Shown in pieces: positions 10,382 to 20,073 of a stretch of 64,000 nt of DNA (position 1 is the first letter of the stretch; each line of letters starts with the position of its first letter). The notes beneath the pieces were generated by a model. The model did no database searches. It saw only the letters and a list, made by a program, of their open reading frames with translations, and had not been told where the DNA came from. Made by a program: the position numbers and the translations under genes. The DNA comes from Acidobacteriota bacterium (lineage in GTDB: Bacteria; Acidobacteriota; Terriglobia; Acidiferrales; UBA7541): positions 48,374 through 112,373 of the forward strand of contig QHZB01000183.1 in NCBI GenBank assembly GCA_003224525.1, in the 5' to 3' direction.

Positions 10382-10455
10382 GGTGGGAGTAGCTCAGCTG
10401 GTAGAGCGTCGGTCTGTGGCACCGAATGTCGCGGGTTCGATCCCCGTCTCCCACC
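10382..10455 (+). tRNA. tRNA-His (anticodon GTG)
   Basis: Acceptor GTGGGAG/CTCCCAC with extra 5' G (G-1) opposite C73; D arm GCTCAGCTGGTAGAGC; anticodon arm TCGGT-CTGTGGC-ACCGA; T arm GCGGG-TTCGATC-CCCGT. CCA not encoded. Confidence 0.95.
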
Positions 10456-10461
10456 CCAACT

Positions 10462-10857
10462 TCACTTCCCGCAATAGATCAAATTCACTTTGTATTTTTG
10501 CAAAACACGATCTGCCGTGAGCAGAGTCATCCTCTCCGAGAGCGCTTGCGCAATAATCATCCGGTCAAACGGATCCCGGTGATGCGCCGGCAATTCGCCT
10601 GCACGCAAGGCGTGTTCTTGGGTGATATTGAGCGTTTGAATGCTCCACAACCGCTGCGCGTAGGGAATGTATTCTGAAGGCGCCTTCGGAAGCGGGAGCG
10701 AGCCGAGGGCGAACTTGATTGCGATTTCCCATGTGCCTGCTACCGACAGATATAACTCCGAGGATGCAGCCGTCAGCACCTCTTGTGCCATGACGTTGAG
10801 TCTCTCCTCGGCGGCCACGCCCCAAAGGAACACGCTCGTATCGAGCAGGTACTTCAT
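10462..10857 (-). CDS. PIN-domain type II toxin (VapC-like)
   Basis: MKYLLDTSVFLWGVAA...; PFDRMIIAQALSERMTLLTADRVLQKY, typical PIN domain acidic motifs; overlaps antitoxin start by 4 bp. Confidence 0.9.
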   Translation of the reverse strand: MKYLLDTSVFLWGVAAEERLNVMAQEVLTAASSELYLSVAGTWEIAIKFALGSLPLPKAPSEYIPYAQRLWSIQTLNITQEHALRAGELPAHHRDPFDRMIIAQALSERMTLLTADRVLQKYKVNLIYCGK

Positions 10858-11126
10858 GCCTTCTTCTTGGCTTTTCTCGCGCGCTTTTTCTTTCGTCCTT
10901 CGAATAGATCAAGCAAGTCCTCGGGCAAGGGCGCATCAAAATCCTCTGGGACGATCAGCTGCCCGCGAAGAATCCCCAGGACCCGCGGCGACTTCTCGCG
11001 CGGCACGGGAACCAGGCGGGCCACCGGAACCCCGCGGTTGGCGATGGTAATTTCCTCGCCCGCGGCCACCCGGCGCAGCAGCCGCGAAAGCTGCGTTTTC
11101 GCTTCGTGCGTGTTCACTTTTTCCAT
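10854..11126 (-). CDS. Type II antitoxin, Phd/YefM-like
   Basis: MEKVNTHEAKTQLSRLLRRVAAGEEITIANRGVPVARLVP; immediately upstream of the PIN toxin; basic C-terminal tail. Confidence 0.9.
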   Translation of the reverse strand: MEKVNTHEAKTQLSRLLRRVAAGEEITIANRGVPVARLVPVPREKSPRVLGILRGQLIVPEDFDAPLPEDLLDLFEGRKKKRARKAKKKA

Positions 11127-11299
11127 GTCGTCATACTAGACTAAGTTACTAGACTAAGTCAACTTGGGCGGTTCCCCCCTTCCCTGCTATTCCGCTTCTC
11201 CCCGGCCGACGGACAGCTCGTATACCCCGCACGCGCAAGAGAGAGACAGAATCCGCTCTCCGCATTTCGCAATTCGCCGCTTTCTGCCTATCATAAATC

Positions 11300-11968
11300 A
11301 TGACCGGCATCCGTTGTCGCGGCGTACTCTTCGATTTGGACGGAGTCTTAGTGGATTCCACGCCGGCGGTGGCGCGTGTGTGGGCATGGTGGGCGCGCGA
11401 GCATGGGTTCGAACCCGACGAAGTCGTAAGAAAAGCGCACGGGCGGCCGAGCATCGCCACGATCAGCGAGCTCCTCCCCCACGCGGATCACGCTGCGGAG
11501 GATCGCGAGGTCGAGCGGCGCGAGATCGCGGACGTGCAAGGAGTCATTCCCTTGCCAGGCGCGATGGAGTTGCTGCAGGCACTTCCTCTAGATCGCTGGG
11601 CAATCGTGACCTCCTGCACGCGGGCGCTGGCGCAAGTGCGCATCGGAGCCGCGGGACTGCCGAAACCCAGGCATCTGGTCACCTCGACCGATGTGCAGCA
11701 TGGCAAGCCGGCCCCTGAGCCTTATCTGAAAGGCGCGCAAATCCTCGGCGTACCCGCGGCCAACTGCCTTGTAGTCGAAGATGCTCCCGCGGGAATTCGC
11801 GCCGGGAAAGCAGCGGGAGCACGCGTCCTGGCGTTGCGAACTACCGCGAGTGACGCCGAACTCCAGCAAGCCGGCGCGGACTGGATTGTCGATGACTGCG
11901 CCGAACTATTTCTGGATTCCTCGGCGTCTGGCGAACAGTTCTTGCTCATCGGCCGTCGAGCAAAATAG
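11300..11968 (+). CDS. HAD-superfamily sugar-phosphate/glycerol-phosphate phosphatase-like hydrolase
   Basis: GVLFDLDGVLVDS (motif I), AIVTSCTRALAQVR (motif II), KPAPEPYLKGAQILGVPAANCLVVEDAPAGIRAGKAAGARVLAL (motifs III/IV). Confidence 0.92.
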   Translation: MTGIRCRGVLFDLDGVLVDSTPAVARVWAWWAREHGFEPDEVVRKAHGRPSIATISELLPHADHAAEDREVERREIADVQGVIPLPGAMELLQALPLDRWAIVTSCTRALAQVRIGAAGLPKPRHLVTSTDVQHGKPAPEPYLKGAQILGVPAANCLVVEDAPAGIRAGKAAGARVLALRTTASDAELQQAGADWIVDDCAELFLDSSASGEQFLLIGRRAK

Positions 11969-12056
11969 TCCTGGGCGCCGCAGAAATCCGTATAAACAGG
12001 TAGAATCTCGACTCTGTCTAACTGCGAAAAATGAGTTTATTCCGAGGAGAGAAACG

Positions 12057-13619
12057 ATGATCCGCGTGAAAAGCCTGACCGTGTTGCTGGCGCTTGCTCT
12101 GTCCATGACTACAATTGCCACGGGGGTGTGCGCGCAGGACCAAGTTGCCAAACCTGCTGATAAGCCCGCCGATGCCGCCGCTGCTGCCCCGCCCAAGGAA
12201 GAATCTTCCGTCACCGATCACAGCATCAAGATCGGAGGCCAGACCATTCCCTACAAGGCCACCGCGCAAACGATTTTGCTGAAGGATGATAAAGGTGAAC
12301 CCACGGCGTTGCTCTACTCGACCGCCTACACGCGCAGCGACGTGAAGGATCCCAGCCAGCGCTCGGTTGCATTTCTCTATAACGGCGGGCCGGGCTCTTC
12401 CTCGGTGTGGCTGCACATGGGTTCCGTGGGGCCGCGCCGCGTCGTGACGGTTAACGCCGGCCTCACTCCCCCGGCTCCCTACAAAGTTACGGACAATCCC
12501 GAGTGCCTGCTGGATAAAACCGATCTTGTGTTTGTCGATCCCGTCGGAACGGGCTTCAGCCACGCCGTCGGCAAAGCGCAGGACAAGGACTTCTGGGGCG
12601 TGGATCAGGACGTTAAATCGCTGGCCCAATTCATCACCATCTACGTCACGCGGAACAACCGCTGGAATTCCCCGAAATTCCTGATCGGCGAAAGCTATGG
12701 CACGTTCCGCTCTGCGGCCCTCGGGAATTACTTGCAGGATCACGACAATCTTTATCTCAACGGCATCGTGCTTATCTCTTCCGTGCTCGATCTCGGGACC
12801 ATCTCCTTCAATCCAGGCCAGGATTTCACCTACATTTTTTACATGCCCAGCTACGCGGCAACCGCCTGGTACCACAAGATGCTGAAGGACCGGCCGGAAA
12901 ACTTGAACGCCTTTCTCGATGAAGCCCGGAACTTTGCACAGACGGACTATTCGAACGCTCTTATGAAGGGCGCTGCTCTGAGCGCAACGGAAAAAGCCGA
13001 AGTGGCCAAGAAGCTCGCGCGTTTCACGGGTCTCGGCGAAGACTATCTGGTTAAAGCCAACCTGCGCGTGAATCTCTTCCAGTTCATGAAAGAACTTCAG
13101 CGCAGCCGCGGACTCACCACTGGCCGGCTGGACGCGCGCTTCAGCGGCCCGACCTTCGATTTGCTCGGAGAATTTGCCGAGTACGATCCCCAGGAGACGG
13201 CCATCAGCGGAGCATTTGTGGCTGCCTTCAACGGATACGTCCGCGAAGACCTGAAATTCGGACAGGACAAGACTTACCGCGTGGCCGCCGATGGCGCCGG
13301 CCGCCAATGGGATTGGAAGCATCAAGGTGGCGAGAACTTTGGCTTCCCCGGCTCTCCGAATGTCGAGGGCGACCTGGTGGGCGCCATGATTTCTAATCCT
13401 CACCTCCAAATAGAAGTGGAAAACGGGATCTATGACCTGGCCACGCCATTTCTGGCCACCGAATACACCATGGACCACCTGGGGCTGGCGGAGAATCTTC
13501 GCAAGAACATTCACCTGAAGTATTACGAGGCCGGGCACATGATGTACGTCCGCGACGAAGATTTGGCAAAGCTCAAAGCCAATGTCGCCAGCTTTATTGA
13601 TGGCGCTTCCAAACCATAG
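12057..13619 (+). CDS. Secreted S10-family serine carboxypeptidase-like protein
   Basis: Start ATG at 12057 after GAGGAG; signal peptide MIRVKSLTVLLALALSMTTIATGVCAQ; AFLYNGGPGSSSVWLHMGSVGPRRV; LIGESYGTFR; YEAGHMMY near C-terminus. Confidence 0.9.
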   Translation: MIRVKSLTVLLALALSMTTIATGVCAQDQVAKPADKPADAAAAAPPKEESSVTDHSIKIGGQTIPYKATAQTILLKDDKGEPTALLYSTAYTRSDVKDPSQRSVAFLYNGGPGSSSVWLHMGSVGPRRVVTVNAGLTPPAPYKVTDNPECLLDKTDLVFVDPVGTGFSHAVGKAQDKDFWGVDQDVKSLAQFITIYVTRNNRWNSPKFLIGESYGTFRSAALGNYLQDHDNLYLNGIVLISSVLDLGTISFNPGQDFTYIFYMPSYAATAWYHKMLKDRPENLNAFLDEARNFAQTDYSNALMKGAALSATEKAEVAKKLARFTGLGEDYLVKANLRVNLFQFMKELQRSRGLTTGRLDARFSGPTFDLLGEFAEYDPQETAISGAFVAAFNGYVREDLKFGQDKTYRVAADGAGRQWDWKHQGGENFGFPGSPNVEGDLVGAMISNPHLQIEVENGIYDLATPFLATEYTMDHLGLAENLRKNIHLKYYEAGHMMYVRDEDLAKLKANVASFIDGASKP

Positions 13620-13877
13620 TCTGCGACTTCGAACCGACAGATGGTCGTTCGAGAAAGCATCGTGGCCGCCATCACACCTGGTGGTGGTGGGCTTGTTTTT
13701 TGTCCCGCCCAACCCGCCCGTCCGGATAGTTACCCTCAAGAAATTGCAGGTGAACCCATCCCTGGCCCCGGCTAGCAGTTCGCCTACAATACAAGAGTCA
13801 CGAAGAAAGGCATTCTAGCTGCTGTTCGCGCGATTCGCCCCCCGTTTCTCGGGCCTCGCAAGCACACAAGTTAATTC

Positions 13878-15128
13878 ATGGGGACACCTACGCAAACCGC
13901 GCCGCCACAGACCGCGCAAGTGCCGGCGCCGACATCGGCACCCGCACCGCAAAGGACCATTCACACCGCCCAGCTCGTCGCCGCCATGCTGAAGTCCAGC
14001 TCGCACGTCAGTGACCTGATTTTCTCGCCGGGCCGCGCTCCTCAAATCGAGGTCAGCGGCCAGCTCACGGAGCTCAAATTTAAAGGACTGGAGTGTCTCA
14101 GTTCGCAGGACACGCGCTCCATTGCCGACGACATCATGGGAAAAAACGAGACGCCTATCCGCAAGCTCGAGGAGGATGGCTCAGCAGATCTTTCTTACGG
14201 AATCTCCGGCGTGGGGCGCTTCCGTGTGAATATCTTCAAGCAGCGCGGAAGCTGCGCCATCGTGATGCGCGTCGTTCCGGACAAAATTCCCGGATTCGAG
14301 GAGCTGAATCTGCCGGAGACATTGAAGGAAATTGTGGATCTGCGCAACGGCATCGTGCTTGTGACGGGTCCCACCGGTTCCGGGAAATCTTCCACTCTCG
14401 CAGCCATACTCGACAGAATGAACGAGGAGAAGGCCTACCACATCCTCACGATTGAAGACCCCATCGAGTTTCTTCATCGTCACAAGAAAGCGACAATCCA
14501 CCAGCGCGAACTGCACTCAGACACTCCGACCTTTGCGCTGGCATTGCGCGCGGCGCTCCGGCAAGCGCCGAAAGTCATTCTCGTCGGCGAAATGCGTGAC
14601 CGGGAAACGATTGAGATCGCCCTGGAAGCTTCGGAAACGGGTCACCTGGTCATGTCCACGTTGCATACCATTGATGCTTCGAAAACCGTGGAGCGCATCG
14701 TTGGTGTTTTCCCCATGGCCGACCAGCAGAGCATCCGCACGCGCCTCTCGAAAGCTTTTCGCTGCATCGTTTCCCAGCGCCTCCTTCCTAAGAAGGACGG
14801 AAAGGGGCGCATCGCCGCCGTGGAAATTCTCAAGTCCACGATGCGCACCCGGGAGTACGTTGAAAAAGGTGAAAGCGACGGCAAGTCGCTTCTCGATGCC
14901 ATGCGCGACGGCAGCACCGAAGGCATGCAGCACTTCGATGGCGAGATTGACAGGCTCATTCGCGCCGGGATCGTCGATTTCGAAACCGGAATAACCTATT
15001 CAACTAATGCTGGAAATTTGCGCCTGGAAATGGCCGATTTCCTCGACGAGCGTCCTAACCGGCCTGCCGCCAGCAAGCCGGCCGCCCACGATCCCAACCG
15101 CACCACCGAAATCGAAATCGAGAGATAA
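13878..15128 (+). CDS. pilT: Type IV pilus twitching motility ATPase PilT-like
   Basis: Walker A VTGPTGSGKSSTLAAILDRMN; IEDPIEFLH; LVGEMRDRETIEIALEASETGHLVMSTLHT. Confidence 0.92.
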   Translation: MGTPTQTAPPQTAQVPAPTSAPAPQRTIHTAQLVAAMLKSSSHVSDLIFSPGRAPQIEVSGQLTELKFKGLECLSSQDTRSIADDIMGKNETPIRKLEEDGSADLSYGISGVGRFRVNIFKQRGSCAIVMRVVPDKIPGFEELNLPETLKEIVDLRNGIVLVTGPTGSGKSSTLAAILDRMNEEKAYHILTIEDPIEFLHRHKKATIHQRELHSDTPTFALALRAALRQAPKVILVGEMRDRETIEIALEASETGHLVMSTLHTIDASKTVERIVGVFPMADQQSIRTRLSKAFRCIVSQRLLPKKDGKGRIAAVEILKSTMRTREYVEKGESDGKSLLDAMRDGSTEGMQHFDGEIDRLIRAGIVDFETGITYSTNAGNLRLEMADFLDERPNRPAASKPAAHDPNRTTEIEIER

Positions 15129-15280
15129 TCACTCAGAAGGGGATATCCACTTCGCCAAAATTTTTTCTCCACAGCCTGTGGCCTGCTTTGGCTGCTTGAA
15201 GCACTCTCTATATCTCAGACTATTCCCTGAACCCTGCAGCTTGACCGCTGCAATCAGTTACTCTGTATCGGTGAGTCCCT

Positions 15281-16105
15281 CTACCGGGCCTTTGAACTGG
15301 CTTGTTGGTTCCCGGGAAACAGCTCCTCAGCGAGCATCACCACGAGCTGGATGAGGTGATCCGCCCCATGCTCGTGCACGTACTTGTATTCGGCGGGCCG
15401 AAGCGGATTGGTGTCTATCCGCAAGAACAGCCGGGTGGTCGTCTTCTGGTTTGTACTCGTATTTTCCAGGCTCTTCTTGATGGCATCGGAAGCGACAATG
15501 CCCTTCCGCAGCCGTTCGCGTGCGCTTCGTAGATTGTCGAATATGCGATCCAGGTCATAGATAACGCGAAGCGCCTCCACCGCACGGCACCCCTCCGCCA
15601 CTTTGCCGTCCTCGCCAACGGCGAAATAATTCGGCATCGTCCACGCGCTCTGATTCGTTCCTCGCGTCCACATCACCTGCCCAACCGCAAACGCCGCGTC
15701 GCGCATGCTATGAATCTCCGCCGCAGTTACAACCGCCTCTTCCGAAGCGCCGATTTCTCGAACGTACTTGTTCCACACATCGACAATCCGCTGTTCGGGA
15801 ATCAGTCGCAATGGCTCGGAAACGGCCTCATATTCGGCGTGTGCGATTCGTTCCCGAATCCCGCGCGTGGCCCACGGAGGAGGCAGGCTGTCGGCGAACA
15901 TGTCCGCGACCGCATCCACAAATACGCGCGCGTCAGCCTCGGAGCTGATGTGTGCGGCCAGTTCGTTCATTCGAATGGCCTCGTGGCGGTGGCGCTCAAA
16001 CAGGATACTAGCTTGGCGCTGCGCAGCAGCCTGCTCCTCGGTCTTAGAACTCTCCTGCTGCGGATAACCGAAAACAAGGGCCAATACCAGCCAATTGAGA
16101 AACAT
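15281..16105 (-). CDS. Hypothetical secreted protein
   Basis: ORF to 16171; plausible start MFLNWLVLALVFGYPQQESS (signal-like). No family recognised. Confidence 0.6.
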   Translation of the reverse strand: MFLNWLVLALVFGYPQQESSKTEEQAAAQRQASILFERHRHEAIRMNELAAHISSEADARVFVDAVADMFADSLPPPWATRGIRERIAHAEYEAVSEPLRLIPEQRIVDVWNKYVREIGASEEAVVTAAEIHSMRDAAFAVGQVMWTRGTNQSAWTMPNYFAVGEDGKVAEGCRAVEALRVIYDLDRIFDNLRSARERLRKGIVASDAIKKSLENTSTNQKTTTRLFLRIDTNPLRPAEYKYVHEHGADHLIQLVVMLAEELFPGNQQASSKAR

Positions 16106-16271
16106 TTCCCTGCCTCGCTGCAAAACGGTGTACACCGAACCACCGACACTGCCTGCATGCTCCAGCCACAATAACGGAATGTGGACTAGACTTCAATGGA
16201 AGCGCGAAGTATCCAACTTTCCACTCAGCCCCGTACGTGCCACAATCCAAAGCAGAAAACTCGCACCCTAG

Positions 16272-17990
16272 ATGAGTGACTTCATTGACATTCTGTTGAT
16301 GCGCGTGCCTCACGCGCTCCGCGTGGTCCTTCGAATCGCTTTTTACTTCTTGCTTCTTGCAATTTTTCTGCCGCGGCTGACAACAAGAGTGTTCCACGCC
16401 ATCGAGTCCTTTCTTTCCCGTTTGGCGGAGCGCAAGACGCTGGCGGTCGTCGCCCTTTTCTTCATCGTCATCGGCGTCCGGCTTGCTGTTCTGCCGCAGC
16501 TGCCGGTGCCCGTTCCGGGAATCCATGATGAGTACAGCTATTTGTTGCTTGGTGACACGCTGGCCCACGGCCGTCTGGCCAATCCGCCTCATGCCATGTG
16601 GATGAGCTTCGAAACGTTTCACGTGAATTGGTTTCCGGCTTATTCGTCGAAGTATCCGCCGGGGCAGGGGGTCGTCCTGGCGCTCGGTCAATTGCTTGGA
16701 CATCCATGGGTTGGCGTGCTTTTGAGCGTTGCCGCGATGTGCGCCGCGATTCTTTGGATGTTGCAGGCCTGGCTTCCGGCAAGGTGGGCACTTCTCGGCG
16801 GAGCGCTGGTTGCGCTGAAATTCGGAATTGCCAGCTATTGGATCAACAGCTACTGGGGTGGAGCCGTCGCGGCCATCGGTGGCGCGCTGGTGCTGGGTGC
16901 GATGTCGCGAATTGTGCGCCGCGCGCGGACACTCGATGCATTGCTGCTCGGCCTGGGGATCGCCATCCTGGCCAACACCCGGCCGTATGAGGGATTGCTC
17001 TTCTGTATCCCCGTGGCCAGCTGGTTCCTCTGGTGGCTTGCAGGAAAAACAAAATCGACCGTGAAGCCGCGAACGCGCCTTGTTCGGGTTTTCGTGCCGC
17101 TGGCCGTTGCTCTAACGCTGACCGCTGGGTTCGTTGGCTATTACAACTGGCGGCTAACTGGACACGCCTTCCTCTTCCCGCATACTTTGAACACACGGAC
17201 GTATCGAACGACGGGGCTGTTCTTGTGGGACCATCCCAAGGAACCGCTTGAATATCACAACCAGCCGTTCAAAGATTTCTACAACAGATGGGAACGCGAA
17301 GATTATCAAAACACCTGGCGGGACGTTCGAAAGGTTTCCGCTGAAAAACTGACGCGCAGCGGCAACACCTACTTCTGGTGGGGCGCCATCCTGCTTTTGC
17401 CTGGCTTGCCGTTCGTTTTTTTCGATCGCAAGATGCGCTTGCCGATTCTGATTTTTCTGCCTGGGGCAGCCGGATTCCTGGTATTGATCTGGTCGATGCC
17501 CCACTACGCCGCGTCGCTGACGTGTGTGATTTTTCTGCTCCTCGTCCAGGCCATCCGCCACCTGCGCACCATCCGTCTAGGTGCACGCCTCATGGGCCTC
17601 GCGCTTTCCTGGGCCATCATTTGTCTTCTCGCAATCGATGCTGGTTTCTCTGTCCCGCGCCATCTCTGCGACCAATTGGAATGGACCTGCAAGGGCGACC
17701 CCAGCCGGAAAGCCATCGGGAAAAAACTTTCAGAGACCCCCGGCAAGCACCTGATCATGGTGCGCTACGGAAAAAATCACAATCTGCACGACGAGTGGGT
17801 GTACAACGGAGCGGAAATCGACACCGCCAAGGTTCTTTGGGCCCGCGAACTCGATCCCGTCCAAAATGCAAAGCTCTTCGCTTATTTCAAGGATCGCCAG
17901 ATCTGGCTCGTCGAACCCGATACCGACAATATGAAATTGATTCCCTACCAAGCGCCACAGGCACCGCCTGCTCGGCAGTCGCGGCGCTGA
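16272..17990 (+). CDS. Multi-TM membrane protein, ArnT/PMT-like glycosyltransferase-type
   Basis: Many hydrophobic helices; VPGIHDEYSYLLLGDTLAHGRLANPPHAMWMSFETFHV...SKYPPGQG, an acidic first-loop pattern seen in GT-C enzymes. Confidence 0.75.
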   Translation: MSDFIDILLMRVPHALRVVLRIAFYFLLLAIFLPRLTTRVFHAIESFLSRLAERKTLAVVALFFIVIGVRLAVLPQLPVPVPGIHDEYSYLLLGDTLAHGRLANPPHAMWMSFETFHVNWFPAYSSKYPPGQGVVLALGQLLGHPWVGVLLSVAAMCAAILWMLQAWLPARWALLGGALVALKFGIASYWINSYWGGAVAAIGGALVLGAMSRIVRRARTLDALLLGLGIAILANTRPYEGLLFCIPVASWFLWWLAGKTKSTVKPRTRLVRVFVPLAVALTLTAGFVGYYNWRLTGHAFLFPHTLNTRTYRTTGLFLWDHPKEPLEYHNQPFKDFYNRWEREDYQNTWRDVRKVSAEKLTRSGNTYFWWGAILLLPGLPFVFFDRKMRLPILIFLPGAAGFLVLIWSMPHYAASLTCVIFLLLVQAIRHLRTIRLGARLMGLALSWAIICLLAIDAGFSVPRHLCDQLEWTCKGDPSRKAIGKKLSETPGKHLIMVRYGKNHNLHDEWVYNGAEIDTAKVLWARELDPVQNAKLFAYFKDRQIWLVEPDTDNMKLIPYQAPQAPPARQSRR

Positions 17991-18079
17991 ATCCACGCCC
18001 CATCGCGCTGCATTCGAAGGTGTTCTGCACGAGTCAGCACTCACGCGCGCGCCTCGAGCCTCAACCTCGGAATTCAAGA

Positions 18080-19318
18080 TTATTTCAGGTCATAATCTCC
18101 AATAAACGTCTCGCGGCTGATGCCCAGCATGCTAAGAAAGAAAGCGGCGAAAATCACCTGCAATCCGAGGAAAAGCCACATCGACCAGAAGAGAACTTGG
18201 CGGACTTCATGGAGCTCGCCGAAGCCGCTCGCGGCCCATTTCCAGGTGACCCAAGCGCACCCTGCGAATCCCATGAGAAACAGCCCGCCGCCGAAAAGCA
18301 AACCCGTCTCCAGAGTGACGCGCTTCAGAACCCGCCGCAAAGATACGGAACGGCGGTCAAAGCGCTCCGCATAGCTGAATACTTTTGCGAATGCCCCGAT
18401 CGAGAGAATCTGCGCCCCAAGAAGGGTAAAGATAACGCCGAAAATCATGGTGTGAAGGTCGAGCCCCACATGGGGAGAGATCTGACGCGGCCCCGGCAGC
18501 AGCCAAAACACGAGAAAGAGTCCAGCCAGCACGAGCGCGGCGCCCGGCAGCAGGAATAGCCAGTTCGGCGCGTACAGCAGCATGAACCGGAGGCTACGCC
18601 AGCCGTCGCGAAAGCTGCGGAGATGCGGCGCGCGCCCCCGCTTGTCGGGCCACAAAATGATGGGGATCTCCGCGATGCGCGCCCCGATTTGCGCGGATTT
18701 GATGACCATCTCGAGCGCGAACTCCATCCCCGAACTTCGCAGGTCCAGGCGGTCGTACAGACTGCGGGTGAATCCCCGCATCCCGCAGTAGCTGTCCCCG
18801 ATGTGAACGTGAAAAAGTGTATTGAGCACAGCAGTGAGACCGGGATTGCCGAAGTATTTGTGGAGCGGCGGCATGGCCCCTGGTTTGATTTCGCCCCGGA
18901 ACCGGTTGCCCATCACCATGTCATTGCCTTCGCGCAGTTTTTCCACGAATCGCGGCACATCGCTGAAGTCGTAGCTGTCGTCCGCGTCCCCCATGATGAT
19001 GAAAGGGCCGCGGGCGCCGGCGATGCCCGCGCGCAGCGCAGCGCCGTAGCCGCGCTCCGCCACTCGAATCACCCGCGCTCCGTGCTCTTCCGCGATTCGC
19101 ATCGAATCGTCCGTCGAGCCGTTGTCCGCGACGACTACCTCCCCGGATAGCCCCGCCGCCTGGAACGCTTTCATGGCTTTGTCCACGCAATACGCCAGCG
19201 AGTTCGCTTCATTCAGGCACGGAATGACCACGGACACTTCGACGGCTGGCGACACGCCGCGTCTGACCGGCTGCGTCCCTTCCGAAGTTAGCACTGTGCC
19301 CATAGGCGGCAACATCAT
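18080..19318 (-). CDS. GT2 glycosyltransferase with C-terminal TM helices (polyprenol-phosphate sugar transferase-like)
   Basis: VSVVIPCLNEANSLAYCVDKAMKAFQAAGLSGEVVVADNGSTDDSMRIAEEHGARVI...IMGDADDSYDFSD; two or more C-terminal TM segments. Start uncertain (ORF extends to 19480). Confidence 0.9.
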   Translation of the reverse strand: MMLPPMGTVLTSEGTQPVRRGVSPAVEVSVVIPCLNEANSLAYCVDKAMKAFQAAGLSGEVVVADNGSTDDSMRIAEEHGARVIRVAERGYGAALRAGIAGARGPFIIMGDADDSYDFSDVPRFVEKLREGNDMVMGNRFRGEIKPGAMPPLHKYFGNPGLTAVLNTLFHVHIGDSYCGMRGFTRSLYDRLDLRSSGMEFALEMVIKSAQIGARIAEIPIILWPDKRGRAPHLRSFRDGWRSLRFMLLYAPNWLFLLPGAALVLAGLFLVFWLLPGPRQISPHVGLDLHTMIFGVIFTLLGAQILSIGAFAKVFSYAERFDRRSVSLRRVLKRVTLETGLLFGGGLFLMGFAGCAWVTWKWAASGFGELHEVRQVLFWSMWLFLGLQVIFAAFFLSMLGISRETFIGDYDLK

Positions 19319-19534
19319 ATCGCGCTCTTTCAAACATTTCACCCGCGCATCTTCCCTAAACTCCTGCTTCCGGGGTGCAGGGGACAGCGGGCCGCGGTAA
19401 ATGCTGACAGAAAACAAACGATTTACGCGCTTGTTTTCTGAAGAGTACCATCCTTCCACAAGACGCCGGTCACAAGGCAAAAGTCAAAACACTGCTAACG
19501 CGTGAAAAATACCTCCCAAATAAAATACTGAACC

Positions 19535-19561
19535 TGTCGATCTCGTGGCCCCTGGTTCGAC
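19535..19561 (+). promoter_or_regulatory. Putative ECF42-type promoter P1 (upstream of small membrane protein)
   Basis: TGTCGA(19535-19540)-N16-TCGAC(19557-19561), same spacing as P2-P4. Confidence 0.75.
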
Positions 19562-19603
19562 ATATAGGTAGAGCCAAGAAAAGGCGTGGCACAGGAGACG
19601 GAG

Positions 19604-19900
19604 ATGAAGGGCCAATACAAATACTTTCGGAACAGCAAACCAATCGTGGGAGTGGCCATTATTGGCTTCGTGCTTGCACCTTTATTTTGTAAGCTCGACG
19701 GAGCGACGGCACAAGGGTGCAACCTTCCCGACAAGACAGCATGTGTGGCCTTAGAGGTATTGCGCTCGGTCATCCTACTGGCGGACTGGCAAGCTGTGCT
19801 TTCGTATCTTTGCGCGGATTCAAGGTTTTTGCTGCATTTACTACAAATTGTGGCATCCATCTGGCCGCTGCTTGGCGTCATAGCTGGCTTGGCATGGTAG
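19604..19900 (+). CDS. Uncharacterised small membrane protein (about 98 aa), putative ECF42 regulon member
   Basis: ATG 19604 preceded by AGGAGA; MKGQYKYFRNSKPIVGVAIIGFVLAPLFCKLDGATAQGCNLPDKTACVALEVLRSVILLADWQAVLSYLCADSRFLLHLLQIVASIWPLLGVIAGLAW; at least two hydrophobic segments; lies downstream of motif P1. Confidence 0.7.
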   Translation: MKGQYKYFRNSKPIVGVAIIGFVLAPLFCKLDGATAQGCNLPDKTACVALEVLRSVILLADWQAVLSYLCADSRFLLHLLQIVASIWPLLGVIAGLAW

Positions 19901-19965
19901 GTCGTCCTACTATGCGGCGTTGTGGTTCGCGAACCCTTAACAAATTCCAAAAAAGATGCCGTACC

Positions 19966-19992
19966 TGTCGATCTCACTGCCCGCCGTTCGAC
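19966..19992 (+). promoter_or_regulatory. Putative ECF42-type promoter P2 (upstream of DGPF gene 1)
   Basis: TGTCGA(19966-19971)-N16-TCGAC(19988-19992) followed by GTTAGAGTAGAG. Confidence 0.8.
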
Positions 19993-20073
19993 GTTAGAGT
20001 AGAGGTCAGCTTCACCCGGTCGAGACCGTCCGCAAGCCCAACTCACAACTCGCACTCAAAAGGAGACAGAACA

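Noticed and set aside
12018-13739. 573-aa minus-strand ORF spanning the S10 peptidase
   Set aside because: Fully antisense to a gene with clear S10 motifs and SD; long antisense open frames are expected with GC-rich codon usage; no recognisable domains.
19495-20055. 186-aa minus ORF over the P1/P2 region
   Set aside because: No SD, no domain signal, and it overlaps the regularly spaced promoters and the supported + strand ORF.
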